Assembly: GCA_024698685.1 (NCBI GenBank)
Contig: JAILQZ010000094.1
Coordinates: 1-59,689, forward strand
Reading direction: 5' to 3'
Length of the DNA stretch: 59,689 nt
From: a bacterium
GTDB taxonomy: Bacteria; Actinomycetota; Coriobacteriia; Coriobacteriales; CADBOM01
Shown here: positions 26,858 through 35,352 of the stretch, piece by piece
Numbering within the stretch: the stretch's first letter is position 1
How the letters are laid out: each line of letters starts with the position of its first letter
Translations under genes and position numbers: made by a program
Notes under the pieces: generated by a model
Database searches by the model: none
Told to the model about the DNA's origin: nothing
The model's input: the letters and a program-made list of their open reading frames with translations, nothing else

Positions 26858-28177
26858 CTATGCTTCCTCTCTGCCGATTCCCTCCACAGTGCAGTCGATG
26901 GTTCCATCTGAGACCCGCACCTGGATGCTGTCCGATACATTTACGCCTTCGACGCTCTTGAGGATGTGACCTCCGTCGTCGTAGGCGATCGAATAGCCGC
27001 GCCCCAAGATCGTCAGGGGCGATAGGTCGTTGAGACGCGCTGCGGAAAGCGCGATGACGTTGCGCTGCCTATCGAATAGCCTGGGGGCCAGCGATGCCAG
27101 CTTGCCCTTCGCGTTGGCGAGGCTGCGCTCATCGGATGCCATCGCATTGAGAATCGCGCGATGCAGGCGCTCGGCATCCGAATCGATGCGCATGGCGAGA
27201 TTGCCCGTCAGCGCCTGCGGATCGGTGAAGATCGGGCGCGCCTTCAGCGCCGTGAGCTGCATCTGCGCGCGATCGGCCTTCGCCTGCAGGGCCATTCCCA
27301 TCCGGTTGCCCGCAGAGGATATTCGACTCTGCAGATCGGCGATCGATGGCGCAACGGCTTCGGCGGCGGCCGTCGGGGTCGAACAGCGCACGTCACCGAC
27401 CATATCGGCGATCGAGTTGTCGGGCTCGTGCCCGATGCCGGTGACAACTGGCTTGGCGCACGCCGCGACCGTCCGCGCCACCTGCTCGTCATTGAAGGGC
27501 ATGAGGCTCTCGTAGGAGCCTCCTCCGCGCACCAGCAGTATCACGTCGCAATCGGACGCATCGGCCACGCGCAGGCCCTCGCAGATCCAATCGGGAGCAT
27601 CCTTCCCCTCGACGGGAACGCCGACCACGGAGACCTCGACATACGGGCTCCTGCGCCTGAGAGTGCGCAAGACGTCCTGAATGGCCTTCCCACGCGGAGA
27701 TGTGACGACGGCGACGCGCTCGACGCTCGGCGGGATAGGCCTCTTGCGCTCGGGGCGCATCAGCCCCTCAGCCTCGAGTTGCTTGGCGAGGCGCTCTACC
27801 TTGAGCCTGAGGTCTCCCGCGCCCGCATACTCGATGACCCGCGCCATGAAGTTCATCCTGCCCGCCTTGGCGTAGAGGGTGAAGTAGCCGGTGACCTCGA
27901 CGAGGTCGCCGATCTTGACGTCGATGCCGAGCTTGCGATATTCGCCCTGCCAGATCATGCAGCCAAGCGAGCTGGAGTCATCCTTGATGGTGAAGTAGAC
28001 GGCCTTGTAGCCTGGCTTGTTCGCGAACTCGGAAACCTCGCCGATCACCTTGACGCGAATTCCCTCGAGCGATCGCTTGGCGAGGTTGAGCGCGGTTGTA
28101 ACCGAGATGGCGGCGCTGCCAGCCGTTTCCTCCGAAGCTTTCCGACCGCTGGCCATCATATTCGAAAGCGTAGCCAT
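26858..28177 (-). CDS. xseA: Exodeoxyribonuclease VII large subunit
   Basis: Catalytic subunit of ExoVII. The 439-residue protein has an N-terminal OB-fold (VIGEVSEFANKPGYKAVYFTIKDDSSSLGCMIW, about 40-75) and a catalytic core with VAVVTSPRGKAIQDVLRTLRRRSP, LLVRGGGSYESLMPFNDE, PVVTGIGHEPDNSIADMVGDVRCSTPTAAAEA and the C-terminal LGRGYSIA. All family motifs are present. It lies 9 bp after the zinc peptidase gene and is followed directly by xseB. Confidence 0.95.
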   Translation of the reverse strand: MATLSNMMASGRKASEETAGSAAISVTTALNLAKRSLEGIRVKVIGEVSEFANKPGYKAVYFTIKDDSSSLGCMIWQGEYRKLGIDVKIGDLVEVTGYFTLYAKAGRMNFMARVIEYAGAGDLRLKVERLAKQLEAEGLMRPERKRPIPPSVERVAVVTSPRGKAIQDVLRTLRRRSPYVEVSVVGVPVEGKDAPDWICEGLRVADASDCDVILLVRGGGSYESLMPFNDEQVARTVAACAKPVVTGIGHEPDNSIADMVGDVRCSTPTAAAEAVAPSIADLQSRISSAGNRMGMALQAKADRAQMQLTALKARPIFTDPQALTGNLAMRIDSDAERLHRAILNAMASDERSLANAKGKLASLAPRLFDRQRNVIALSAARLNDLSPLTILGRGYSIAYDDGGHILKSVEGVNVSDSIQVRVSDGTIDCTVEGIGREEA

Positions 28178-28186
28178 CGAAAGCCC

Positions 28187-28849
28187 TTAGTTCTCGGCGC
28201 GCGCTACTAGGTAGAGGAGCTGCAGCAACGATGCAAGCGCTGCGGCGACGTAGGTGAGCGCAGCCGCGGTCAACACGCTGCGTGCGCCCTTTTCCTGGTC
28301 GACCGACATAGCGAGGCTATCGCTGATGTAAGTCATAGCGCGGTTTGAGGCGTTGAGCTCGACGGGCAGCGTGACCAGCTGGAACAGCACGACGAGCGCG
28401 TAGAGCCCCACGGCGACCCAAACCATGTCCATCAGGTTCATCGCGATGCCGATCAGCAGCACGACGATCCATGCGTTGGAAGCGAAGTTGACCACCGGGA
28501 AGATGGCGGTGCGGACCTTGATCGGAGTGTATCCGAGATTGTGCTGCACCGCATGGCCTGCCTCATGGCACGCAATCGCGATCGAGGCCACGGAGTATGA
28601 GCCATAGACGCTCTGCGAAAGGTTGAGGCAGTTCCTGCGCGGGTCGAAATTGTCGCTGAGCTTGCCCGTGGTGATCGAGATCGGCACATCGTAGAGCCCA
28701 TGGGAATCGAGCATCCGGCGTGCTGCCTCGGCCCCGGTAAGGCCAGCGTGCGAGTAGACCTTGTCCCATTTCCTGTATTGCGCATTGATCAGCGCTTGCG
28801 TGCCCAGGCCAAGGCCCAGCGTCACGACGATGAGAAGCAGATAGAGCAT
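28187..28849 (-). CDS. Zinc-dependent membrane metallopeptidase (YugP/Zn_peptidase_2 family)
   Basis: The 220-residue protein has an N-terminal membrane anchor (MLYLLLIVVTLGLGLGTQALI), then CHEAGHAVQH with the HExxH-type zinc site, and about three further hydrophobic segments. TGAEAARRMLD and DPRRNCLNLS match the YugP-like family. The substrate is unknown. It sits between the RNase D gene and xseA, all on the minus strand with gaps under 10 bp, so it is probably part of one transcript. Confidence 0.85.
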   Translation of the reverse strand: MLYLLLIVVTLGLGLGTQALINAQYRKWDKVYSHAGLTGAEAARRMLDSHGLYDVPISITTGKLSDNFDPRRNCLNLSQSVYGSYSVASIAIACHEAGHAVQHNLGYTPIKVRTAIFPVVNFASNAWIVVLLIGIAMNLMDMVWVAVGLYALVVLFQLVTLPVELNASNRAMTYISDSLAMSVDQEKGARSVLTAAALTYVAAALASLLQLLYLVARAEN

Positions 28850-28857
28850 GTTTCCCC

Positions 28858-30027
28858 CTAGATGCAGCCGTCCGCCCTGCTGATGCTGACGTTTCCGCCC
28901 TCGATGCGCAGGGAAATGCGCCCCTCGAGTATCTCCAGCAAGTCGCGGCCGGCGATTTCATATCTCCAGCCCTTAAGTATATCAAGACCTGCGCGCTGGC
29001 CGGAAACGAACGCGATGAGGTCATCATGGGTTGCGAGCACCTGATGCGTGAGCATGTTCTCCTTGGCGCGCGTGCGCAGGAAGGCGGTGAGCAGGTCGAC
29101 CATCGCGTCGGCGTTGGCGGCCGTGGGCCTCCTGGTGGCGTGCTTCGGCCAAGTATCCGGGCTGGAAGCCAACGCGGCTTCGATGACCTTGACGATCTCG
29201 CGGGCGCGCCCGGTGTTGAGCTTTTCCTTGGCGCCGCGGATCTCGTACACCTCGTCGACGTTCTTCGGCTGCCTGCGCGATAGCTCGACGATCAGCTCGT
29301 CCTGCAGGATCCAGCGCCTTGGGATGTTCGAACGCTTGGCGCAGTTCTCCCTCCACACCGCGATAGCCTGAGCGCATGCGAGCTGCGCGCGAGAGAGCGA
29401 GTTGGTCTTCTTGACCTTGGACCAGAGCTCGGACTCTGGCGTGCCGAACTCGGTGTCCTCTCCCAGAGCCGCGAACTCGGAGTCGAGCCAGTGCCTGCGT
29501 CCCAGATCGTCGAGCCTCTTGCACATCTCGCGGTAGAGCGGCACGAGGTAGCGCACATCGTCGAGCGAGTACTCGACTTGGCTCTTGGAAAGCGGGCGCT
29601 TCGACCAATCGGAGAGCGAGTCGCGCTTGGAGAGCCTCACGCCGAGGATCTCTTCGACGAGCGACTTGAGGCCGATCTGCTGCTGGAACCCCAGAAGCGG
29701 AGCCGCGAGCTGCGTATCGAATATCGGATTGGGCACGACGCCGCAGACGTTGAAGAGCATCTCGCGATCCTGCCTGCTGGCATGGAGCACCTTGACCGTC
29801 TTGGGGCTTGTGAGCACTGGAGCGAGCGGCGTGAGGTCCTTCACGGCCAGGGGGTCGATGATGAACGAGGTGCTCTCCGTGGCGATCTGGACCAGGCAAA
29901 GCAGCGGATAGTAGGTTTTCTCACGCATGAACTCGGTGTCGATGGCAAGTATCTCGGCATCTGCGATGGATTCGATGGCCGATTGCAATTCGCTCTCTGT
30001 CTTTACCTGCATGCTTTGTTCTTCCAT
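28858..30027 (-). CDS. rnd: Ribonuclease D-like 3'-5' exoribonuclease with HRDC domain
   Basis: The 389-residue product from the ATG at 30027 follows AGGAAGG; the track's extra 33 residues are unsupported. The N-terminal DEDD nuclease domain has LAIDTEFMREKTYYPLLCLVQIAT (Exo I), VLHASRQDREMLFNVCG (Exo II) and the Exo III tyrosine region VEYSLDDVRYLVPLY. An HRDC domain (about 215-290, ALACAQAIAVWRENCAKRSN-like) follows. RNase D trims tRNA and other stable RNA 3' ends. The C-terminal region ends with a conserved-looking GWRYEIAGRDLLEILEGR segment. Confidence 0.9.
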   Translation of the reverse strand: MEEQSMQVKTESELQSAIESIADAEILAIDTEFMREKTYYPLLCLVQIATESTSFIIDPLAVKDLTPLAPVLTSPKTVKVLHASRQDREMLFNVCGVVPNPIFDTQLAAPLLGFQQQIGLKSLVEEILGVRLSKRDSLSDWSKRPLSKSQVEYSLDDVRYLVPLYREMCKRLDDLGRRHWLDSEFAALGEDTEFGTPESELWSKVKKTNSLSRAQLACAQAIAVWRENCAKRSNIPRRWILQDELIVELSRRQPKNVDEVYEIRGAKEKLNTGRAREIVKVIEAALASSPDTWPKHATRRPTAANADAMVDLLTAFLRTRAKENMLTHQVLATHDDLIAFVSGQRAGLDILKGWRYEIAGRDLLEILEGRISLRIEGGNVSISRADGCI

Positions 30028-30073
30028 TAGCCTTCCTGATGTTAATATCTTAACCAATATGGAGGCATAGGCT

Positions 30074-31006
30074 ATGAAGCTACTCGTTATCAACAACAAA
30101 TGTTCGGGGCTCGGCGATTCGGACATCTACGATTTCATCAGGATAGCCACCCAAGAGGGCGACGACGTGGTGATCCGCAACCTCTCGCCCGAGCGTTCGA
30201 TAGCGGAGATGCTCGTCGACGCGCGCGAATTCGACCGCGTCGTGGCAGCTGGCGGCGACGGAACGGTGGCTTCTGTCTGCTACGAGCTGCGCTACACCGA
30301 TGTGCCGATCCTTATCTTCCCGGCGGGCACGGCGAACCTCCTCGCGATGAACCTCGCCGGCTCGAACAACCCGCGTGAGCTCGCGCGGCTGGTGCGCGAG
30401 GGGCAGACCGCGCGCTTCGACATCTGCGAGATCGAGTACGTCGACGCCGGTGGCGTGCAGCGCAAGCATGGATTCGGCGTTATCGCTGGTGCTGGATACG
30501 ATTCGAAGATCATGGAGTCGGCCAATCGCCTGAAGAAGAGCATCGGATCGTTGGCCTACTACCTCTCGTTCCTCACGAATTCGCCCGAAAAGCTCGACAT
30601 CGAGCTCGTCATAGATGGTGTCGAGCATCGCACCGAGGGCATGGCGGCGCTGCTCGTCAACTTCGCGCGCGTTGCACCGGACATCTCGATCATCCATGAG
30701 AACGACGCCCAGGACGGCCTCTTCGACATCGTGATACTCAAGCCCGACAAGGTCTGGAAGCTGGCGCCGACGGCAATAGCGGCGCTTCTGGACACGGGGG
30801 GCCAATTCCCGGAGCGCGGCGAGGCGATCGACATCTTCAGCGGTCGCGAGGTCTGCGTGCGCACCGATCCGCCGATGCGCATCCAGTTCGATGGAGAGGT
30901 GCTGGAGGCCACGACGCCCTTCGTGGCGCGCGTGCTGCCGCGCTCGTTCAGGGCCATCATCAGCGATGAGGAGGCAGAGCACCTCAGGGGCATCGGCAGG
31001 CTCTAG
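30074..31006 (+). CDS. Diacylglycerol kinase-like (DAGK catalytic domain) protein
   Basis: The 310-residue protein has the lipid/diacylglycerol kinase catalytic fold: VVAAGGDGTVASVCYEL (nucleotide-binding GGDGT, about 57-72), IFPAGTANLLAMNL, GVIAGAGYDSKIMESA and the C-terminal MRIQFDGEVLEATTPF. It phosphorylates a lipid, probably diacylglycerol or a similar alcohol. GGAGGC precedes the ATG. It is divergent from rnd and its stop overlaps that of the convergent ybaK-type gene. Confidence 0.88.
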   Translation: MKLLVINNKCSGLGDSDIYDFIRIATQEGDDVVIRNLSPERSIAEMLVDAREFDRVVAAGGDGTVASVCYELRYTDVPILIFPAGTANLLAMNLAGSNNPRELARLVREGQTARFDICEIEYVDAGGVQRKHGFGVIAGAGYDSKIMESANRLKKSIGSLAYYLSFLTNSPEKLDIELVIDGVEHRTEGMAALLVNFARVAPDISIIHENDAQDGLFDIVILKPDKVWKLAPTAIAALLDTGGQFPERGEAIDIFSGREVCVRTDPPMRIQFDGEVLEATTPFVARVLPRSFRAIISDEEAEHLRGIGRL

Positions 31007-31482
31007 CAGGTAAGATCGGCGAGCTTGCAGCCCAGCATCTCCACGAGCGCATCGAGGCTCAGCTCGATCTGCTTGCCTATCCTGCCGGCGGAAACCACTA
31101 TCGCGTCGTAGAGGATCGCGGTCTCATCGACCGTCGTGACGAACTGCTTCCTCATCCCGATCGGCGAGCAGCCTCCGTGGATGTAGCCGGTCAGAGGCAG
31201 CAGCTCCTTCGACTTGATCATCTCGATCGACTTCTCCCCCACTGCCGAGGCGGCCTTCTTGAGGTCGAGCGTCGAGCAGCCGGGGATGACGAAGACGTAG
31301 TGCTCGCCCGATTTCCCCACGGTGACGAGCGTCTTGAAGAGGCGCTCCGGCTCGACTCCGAGGATCTCCGCGACCTCGGTGGCGGGAAGCGCCTCCTCGG
31401 TCTCGTACGCATGGAAGACGTAGTCGAGCCCTGCGGCATCGAGCAGCCTCATCGCGTTCGTCTTGTCCTCTTGCCTCGCCAT
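31003..31482 (-). CDS. ybaK: YbaK/EbsC-type aminoacyl-tRNA deacylase
   Basis: The family hydrolyses mischarged tRNA, typically Cys-tRNA(Pro). The 159-residue product starts MARQEDKTNAMRLLDAAGLDYVFHAYE after GGGGGAAC. The family core is intact: FKTLVTVGKSGEHYVFVIPG with the catalytic lysine in LFKTL, LPLTGYIHGGCSPIGMRK and IVVSAGRIGKQIELSLDAL. The longer track ORF runs through the tRNA-Gly gene and is spurious. Its stop overlaps the convergent lipid kinase gene at CTAG. Confidence 0.9.
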   Translation of the reverse strand: MARQEDKTNAMRLLDAAGLDYVFHAYETEEALPATEVAEILGVEPERLFKTLVTVGKSGEHYVFVIPGCSTLDLKKAASAVGEKSIEMIKSKELLPLTGYIHGGCSPIGMRKQFVTTVDETAILYDAIVVSAGRIGKQIELSLDALVEMLGCKLADLTC

Positions 31483-31503
31483 GTTCCCCCGCGAAGTCCA
31501 GCC

Positions 31504-31538
31504 AAAAAGAGAACGGCGCTTCTTCAGGAGGCGCCGTT
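31504..31538 (-). terminator. Terminator of tRNA-Gly
   Basis: On the minus strand AACGGCGC and GCGCCGTT form an 8-bp stem followed by CTCTTTTT, 10 bases after the tRNA 3' end. It lies within the leader of the ybaK-type gene. Confidence 0.85.
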
Positions 31539-31546
31539 GAATTCGA

Positions 31547-31622
31547 TGGAGCGGACAACGGGACTCGAACCCGCGACCCCAACCTTGGCAAGGTTGTGCT
31601 CTACCAACTGAGCCATGTCCGC
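31547..31622 (-). tRNA. tRNA-Gly (anticodon GCC), CCA encoded
   Basis: The cloverleaf is complete: acceptor GCGGACA/TGTCCGC, D-stem GCTC/GAGC, anticodon arm CAACC-TTGCCAA-GGTTG, T-loop TTCGAGT and encoded CCA. The anticodon GCC reads GGC. Confidence 0.96.
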
Positions 31623-31636
31623 TTAATGCAAATAGC

Positions 31637-31665
31637 ATTCTAAGAGTAAATCGGAGGTCTTGCAA
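31637..31665 (-). promoter_or_regulatory. Promoter of tRNA-Gly
   Basis: On the minus strand TTGCAA (31660-31665), 17 bases, then TAGAAT (31637-31642), about 15 bases before the mature 5' end. Confidence 0.65.
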
Positions 31666-31782
31666 GTCAAAAACCGCTTATGGCTCGTGGAGTGCATTCG
31701 GGACGGTCGACGGCGTATCGAGAAGCGCCTGCTCCCCGCCATCTCATAGGAAACGCCGTTTATGGTTTTCAGAGAAACTCTT

Positions 31783-31810
31783 TTGACTTTTGCTTGCAGT
31801 CCTGTAAACT
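31783..31810 (+). promoter_or_regulatory. Promoter of tRNA-Val
   Basis: TTGACT (31783-31788), a 16-base spacer and TAAACT (31805-31810), about 35 bases upstream of the tRNA. Confidence 0.65.
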
Positions 31811-31845
31811 AGTTCCTTGCGCGATGGTTTGCCAAGGCGCTACGT

Positions 31846-31920
<75 letters not shown>

Positions 31921-31930
31921 CGAATTCGAG

Positions 31931-31962
31931 AGGTCGCTGGATATGCTTCCAGCGACCTTTTT
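31931..31962 (+). terminator. Terminator of tRNA-Val
   Basis: AGGTCGCTGG and CCAGCGACCT form a perfect 10-bp stem followed by TTTTTC. Confidence 0.92.
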
Positions 31963-32059
31963 CAATTGACGCGCACATGCGCAAGCGCCGATGCCTCCCA
32001 TTGAATGCGAAGGAGCCGCCCAAGGGCGACTCCCATTCGCGTCGATATGCGATTTCGGT

Positions 32060-32470
32060 TTAGAGGATCGAGTTTCCAGCCTCAGGACCGGGGGCCACGT
32101 TGTAGATCTCCTCGACATCGATGAAGCAGGCGCCCTTCGACTTGAGCGGTGCGCCCATCTGGGCCGCGATCTGGTCGACCATCTTGGCGACCTCCTCGAA
32201 ACGCTCGCCCTCGTTCTCATAGACTGCGGTTCCCTTGATCTGGTAGCCCTCGTTCCCACTCCAAACGGTAACCGTAGCCTTCGGGTTGGCCATCAGGTTC
32301 GCCAGCGTCTTCTTGAAGAACTGGTCGGAGATGACGATGACATCGTCGCCTGCAACCGCCTTCATTCCTACCGGCACCGCATTCGGCATGCCGTCGGCAT
32401 CGCAGGTAGCGAGGATAGCGGTGGGCACGCTGTTGATGAGATCGATGACATTCTGCGGCATCTTAGCCAT
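32060..32470 (-). CDS. Pyridoxamine 5'-phosphate oxidase-family FMN-binding protein
   Basis: The 136-residue protein from the ATG at 32470 (GGAGG upstream) has the split-barrel fold typical of PNPOx-like proteins: PTAILATCDADGMPNAVPVGMKAV followed by IVISDQFFKKTLANLMANPKATVTVW and YQIKGTA. Family members bind FMN or F420 and act as small reductases or flavin stores; the substrate is unknown. It is monocistronic between tRNA-Val and the LicD-like genes. Assignment rests on the N-terminal strand pattern. Confidence 0.82.
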   Translation of the reverse strand: MAKMPQNVIDLINSVPTAILATCDADGMPNAVPVGMKAVAGDDVIVISDQFFKKTLANLMANPKATVTVWSGNEGYQIKGTAVYENEGERFEEVAKMVDQIAAQMGAPLKSKGACFIDVEEIYNVAPGPEAGNSIL

Positions 32471-32536
32471 GTTGTTCCTCCATTCGTCGGAAAAGCGTTC
32501 TACAGATGATAGCACTGCATTTGCAGGTTTTTCGCA

Positions 32537-33577
32537 TCAAAGCAGCGGGTGTTCCACACCTGCCTCGCGAAGGATCTGGGCCATTCCGACCCTATACTCC
32601 GGGCAGATGCTGGCCTCGTACTCCGCATAGCCTTTCTGTCCCAAAGCCTCGACGACCAGCGGCTTGGCAACGCGCTCGAGCACCGGATCGACATAGAAGC
32701 CGTAGTCGAACTTGCGGAACCTCTTGACCAGCTCAACGTAGTCGCTGAGCTTCTCGCGCAGAAACTCCTCGTCGCCGCGCTCGGATGCAGCAACCAGCTC
32801 ATCCTCGATCGGATAGAGCTGCTGCCAGATCTGAACGCGTCTGGCCGTGAGGGTGCGCGCCTCGAATGCGCGATTCTTCTCAACCTCGAGCTTCTTGTTC
32901 TCATCGACGATCCGATAGTATTCCTTGCGGCCGACGAACTTCATCTCCGAGGCAAGCTCATGCGCACCCTTGAGCGCCATGTAGTTCGCATAGGGCACCT
33001 CGAGGTCGCAGATCACCTCGAACCTCTCGGTTTCGAATGTGCCCGGATATCGTCTGAACAGGATGCTCGGCTGCTTGAAGAGCTTGCCGAACAGCTTGAG
33101 CATATCGGGCGGGAAGCAGAGCTTGGCGTCGTTGAAGCTCGCGCGCCTCGCAGGGAAGAAGAGCGACTTCGAGAGGCTCCTGCTCGTCTTTCCATACGCA
33201 TAGACCACCTTGCGGCCCGCAGGCTCGAGGATCTTGATCGTAACCGCGATGCCCGGCTTCTCGAATCTGAACGGACTGAGCATGTTGATGTAGGTGCTGT
33301 GCGAATTCACGAAGCGAGCAATCGGGAAGCCATCGATCTCGGTTTCCTCGATCTCGCGGTTCTCGAGCGCCTCCAGCGCCGGCTTGGCGCGCTCGTAATC
33401 TGCACGCAGCATCGCAACCGTAGCCTCGCCCTCTGCGCCTTTGAAGCCCTTGAAGCCCTTCTTCTCGCGCCATGCGAGCCTATCGACGATGCAGTACTGC
33501 ACGCCCACCTCGCTGCAGACGCGATCGAGCTCGATCAGGAGATTCAGCAGTGCGGTCTGGTAGTTCTTAAGCGCCAT
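32537..33577 (-). CDS. LicD-related protein with degenerate active site
   Basis: The 346-residue product begins MALKNYQTALLNLLIELDRVCSEVGVQYCIVD, which resembles the start of LicD-family nucleotidyltransferase-fold proteins. The expected glycine-rich G-AVRH-GFIPWDDDID motif is absent, replaced by a lysine-rich KKGFKGFKGAEGE. The middle contains two basic segments and FEVICDLEVPYANYMALKGAHE; the C-terminal 130 residues are helical. It overlaps the upstream LicD gene by 11 bp, with GGAGGTG before its ATG, so the two are translated together. It may be an inactive partner or use different residues. Function is inferred only from the pairing. Confidence 0.6.
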   Translation of the reverse strand: MALKNYQTALLNLLIELDRVCSEVGVQYCIVDRLAWREKKGFKGFKGAEGEATVAMLRADYERAKPALEALENREIEETEIDGFPIARFVNSHSTYINMLSPFRFEKPGIAVTIKILEPAGRKVVYAYGKTSRSLSKSLFFPARRASFNDAKLCFPPDMLKLFGKLFKQPSILFRRYPGTFETERFEVICDLEVPYANYMALKGAHELASEMKFVGRKEYYRIVDENKKLEVEKNRAFEARTLTARRVQIWQQLYPIEDELVAASERGDEEFLREKLSDYVELVKRFRKFDYGFYVDPVLERVAKPLVVEALGQKGYAEYEASICPEYRVGMAQILREAGVEHPLL

Positions 33578-35234
33578 GCTGCACCTCCATCTTGTCCTGG
33601 ACATTGAGCAAGACCATGCAGTTGGTGGTCTTCGTCAGCGCCTCCTCGCGCATCGCGCGCGCCTCGTCGGAGCGCCCGAACTTCTCGAGAAGATCCGCAT
33701 AGTATGCGAGATATTCGCCGTTTTCCCTGCAATACTCGAGGTCAGCGGAGAAATCGTCGAGCGCTGACTCGCCCTCCTCGTTAGCAGCGAGCCAGATTCG
33801 CCCGATACGAGCCTCGTAGGCTGAGGGGCAGATCTCCGCCACGCGATCGAAGTGCCCGCGCGCTGCGGCCACGTTTCCCTTATCCATCTCCAGATGCATC
33901 TCGCTGATCTCGCTCAGCAGCTCCTCGAGCTTCGTGTAGCGGGGATCCGCAGCAAGGCTTTCCGCGTCCTTCGAGTAATCGTTGGTCATCCTGACGATCT
34001 GCGCGGCTTCCCAGTAATCCTTGCGCACCAGCAACTGCGCCCAGAGCGCTGCAAGCAGCCACTCGTTCTCAATCGGAATGGCCACGCGCCAATACCTGTA
34101 GCGCTCGCTGCGCTGCGTGCTCCTGAACTTCGCGAAGATGTCGAAGACCTTCTCGGCAATCTCCAGATCGCCTTCGAGCAGCCTATCCACCACGGTGTCG
34201 AGGTCGACACCGGCGGTCTGCGCGTCATCTCTTACGCTTGCAAGGCTGAAAAGCCCCTTCATCGCATATACATCCGGAGAATACTTGTAGCGGATGAATG
34301 CGTCCTCCATCTGAGCGTCCTTGTATGCCTTCAGGCTCTCGAGCGCTTTCTCCTGCGGATAGGCGATCCACGTCTGATCGACGAAGACTTTTGCAGGCAG
34401 ATGCAGAGCTGCGCTGTAGGGGACGAATTTGGCATCCTCGGTGGGCTTGTAGCGCCAGCTGTCCCCATAGTCGCCACGAAGAATCTCCAGATAGCCCGTG
34501 AATACCGGCAGCATGTGTCCGTTGACGGGCATCCTCACCGTAGACTCGACCCACTCGCGCCTGCGGATCTCGTAGCAGAGGTATGTACCGGCAGAGGCGA
34601 TGAAATACCAGTCGGCATCGTCGATGTTGTGCGCGTCGGCTCTCGCCTTCGCCCACGCCACCGCCTCCTTGTGGCCGAGCAGCCGCTCCTGCTCCTTGAA
34701 CTCCCGATAGCGCTCTATGAACAGCTCCGGACGATGGCCATGCCTGCGGCCGAGCTCGCAGATTCCCTCGTCGTAGACGTCGTAGTCGACAATTGCCTCT
34801 AGCTGCTCGCCGGGATCGTTGGGCAGCGGTCTCAGTAGGAAGATATCGATGAAGACGCCGATGACCTCATCCTCCCAGCCGAGATGGGCGAACATGGTCG
34901 CCTGCTTGGTATCGAGGATCCTTCCGAAACCGGTCTGATAGTTCTCGAGGGTCTCGTAGCTTGCGAGCACCAGTCCATCTGGAAGCATGCCGGCTTTAGA
35001 CAGTTCGACGAGCTTGGCGTACTGGTCAAGATGCATCGTGATATCGACATCGTTGTCCCAGGGGATGTATCCGCGATGCCTCACCGCACCGATCATCGAG
35101 CCGAAATCAAGCGAGTACTCGATTCCATTCTCGGTGAGAAACTCGTCCAAGCGCAGAAGTAGCTCGAACTGCGCCTCCTGCCAGTCATCCTTGTTGAAGG
35201 AATCCAAGCACCTAACCATACAATCGACCGCCAT
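33567..35234 (-). CDS. licD: LicD-family phosphotransferase with C-terminal helical extension
   Basis: LicD enzymes transfer phosphocholine or similar phosphodiesters to surface glycans. The N-terminal domain has ENGIEYSLDFGSMIGAVRHRGYIPWDNDVDITM, the full nucleotidyltransferase signature with its metal-binding D-D motif, and later FIDIFLLRPLP. The following 250 residues form TPR-like helical segments that most LicD proteins lack. The start is uncertain: ATG codons at 35234 or 35219 are plausible, while the track start at 35498 runs into the divergent acyltransferase gene. I chose 35234 (555 aa). No licA/B/C choline genes are in the window. Confidence 0.8.
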   Translation of the reverse strand: MAVDCMVRCLDSFNKDDWQEAQFELLLRLDEFLTENGIEYSLDFGSMIGAVRHRGYIPWDNDVDITMHLDQYAKLVELSKAGMLPDGLVLASYETLENYQTGFGRILDTKQATMFAHLGWEDEVIGVFIDIFLLRPLPNDPGEQLEAIVDYDVYDEGICELGRRHGHRPELFIERYREFKEQERLLGHKEAVAWAKARADAHNIDDADWYFIASAGTYLCYEIRRREWVESTVRMPVNGHMLPVFTGYLEILRGDYGDSWRYKPTEDAKFVPYSAALHLPAKVFVDQTWIAYPQEKALESLKAYKDAQMEDAFIRYKYSPDVYAMKGLFSLASVRDDAQTAGVDLDTVVDRLLEGDLEIAEKVFDIFAKFRSTQRSERYRYWRVAIPIENEWLLAALWAQLLVRKDYWEAAQIVRMTNDYSKDAESLAADPRYTKLEELLSEISEMHLEMDKGNVAAARGHFDRVAEICPSAYEARIGRIWLAANEEGESALDDFSADLEYCRENGEYLAYYADLLEKFGRSDEARAMREEALTKTTNCMVLLNVQDKMEVQHGA

Positions 35235-35352
35235 CTCAAATGCGCTCTGCAGGATACGAACTGCTATCATACCGAAAGCAGGGCCTGCATGCGGCGCCAC
35301 CGCCATGCGCACGGCCGAGAATCGATGCGGGTGCGCTATGGAAGCAGATGCC

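Noticed and set aside
31483-31665. N-terminal extension of the YbaK-type protein
   Set aside because: The ORF runs through the tRNA-Gly gene and its terminator.
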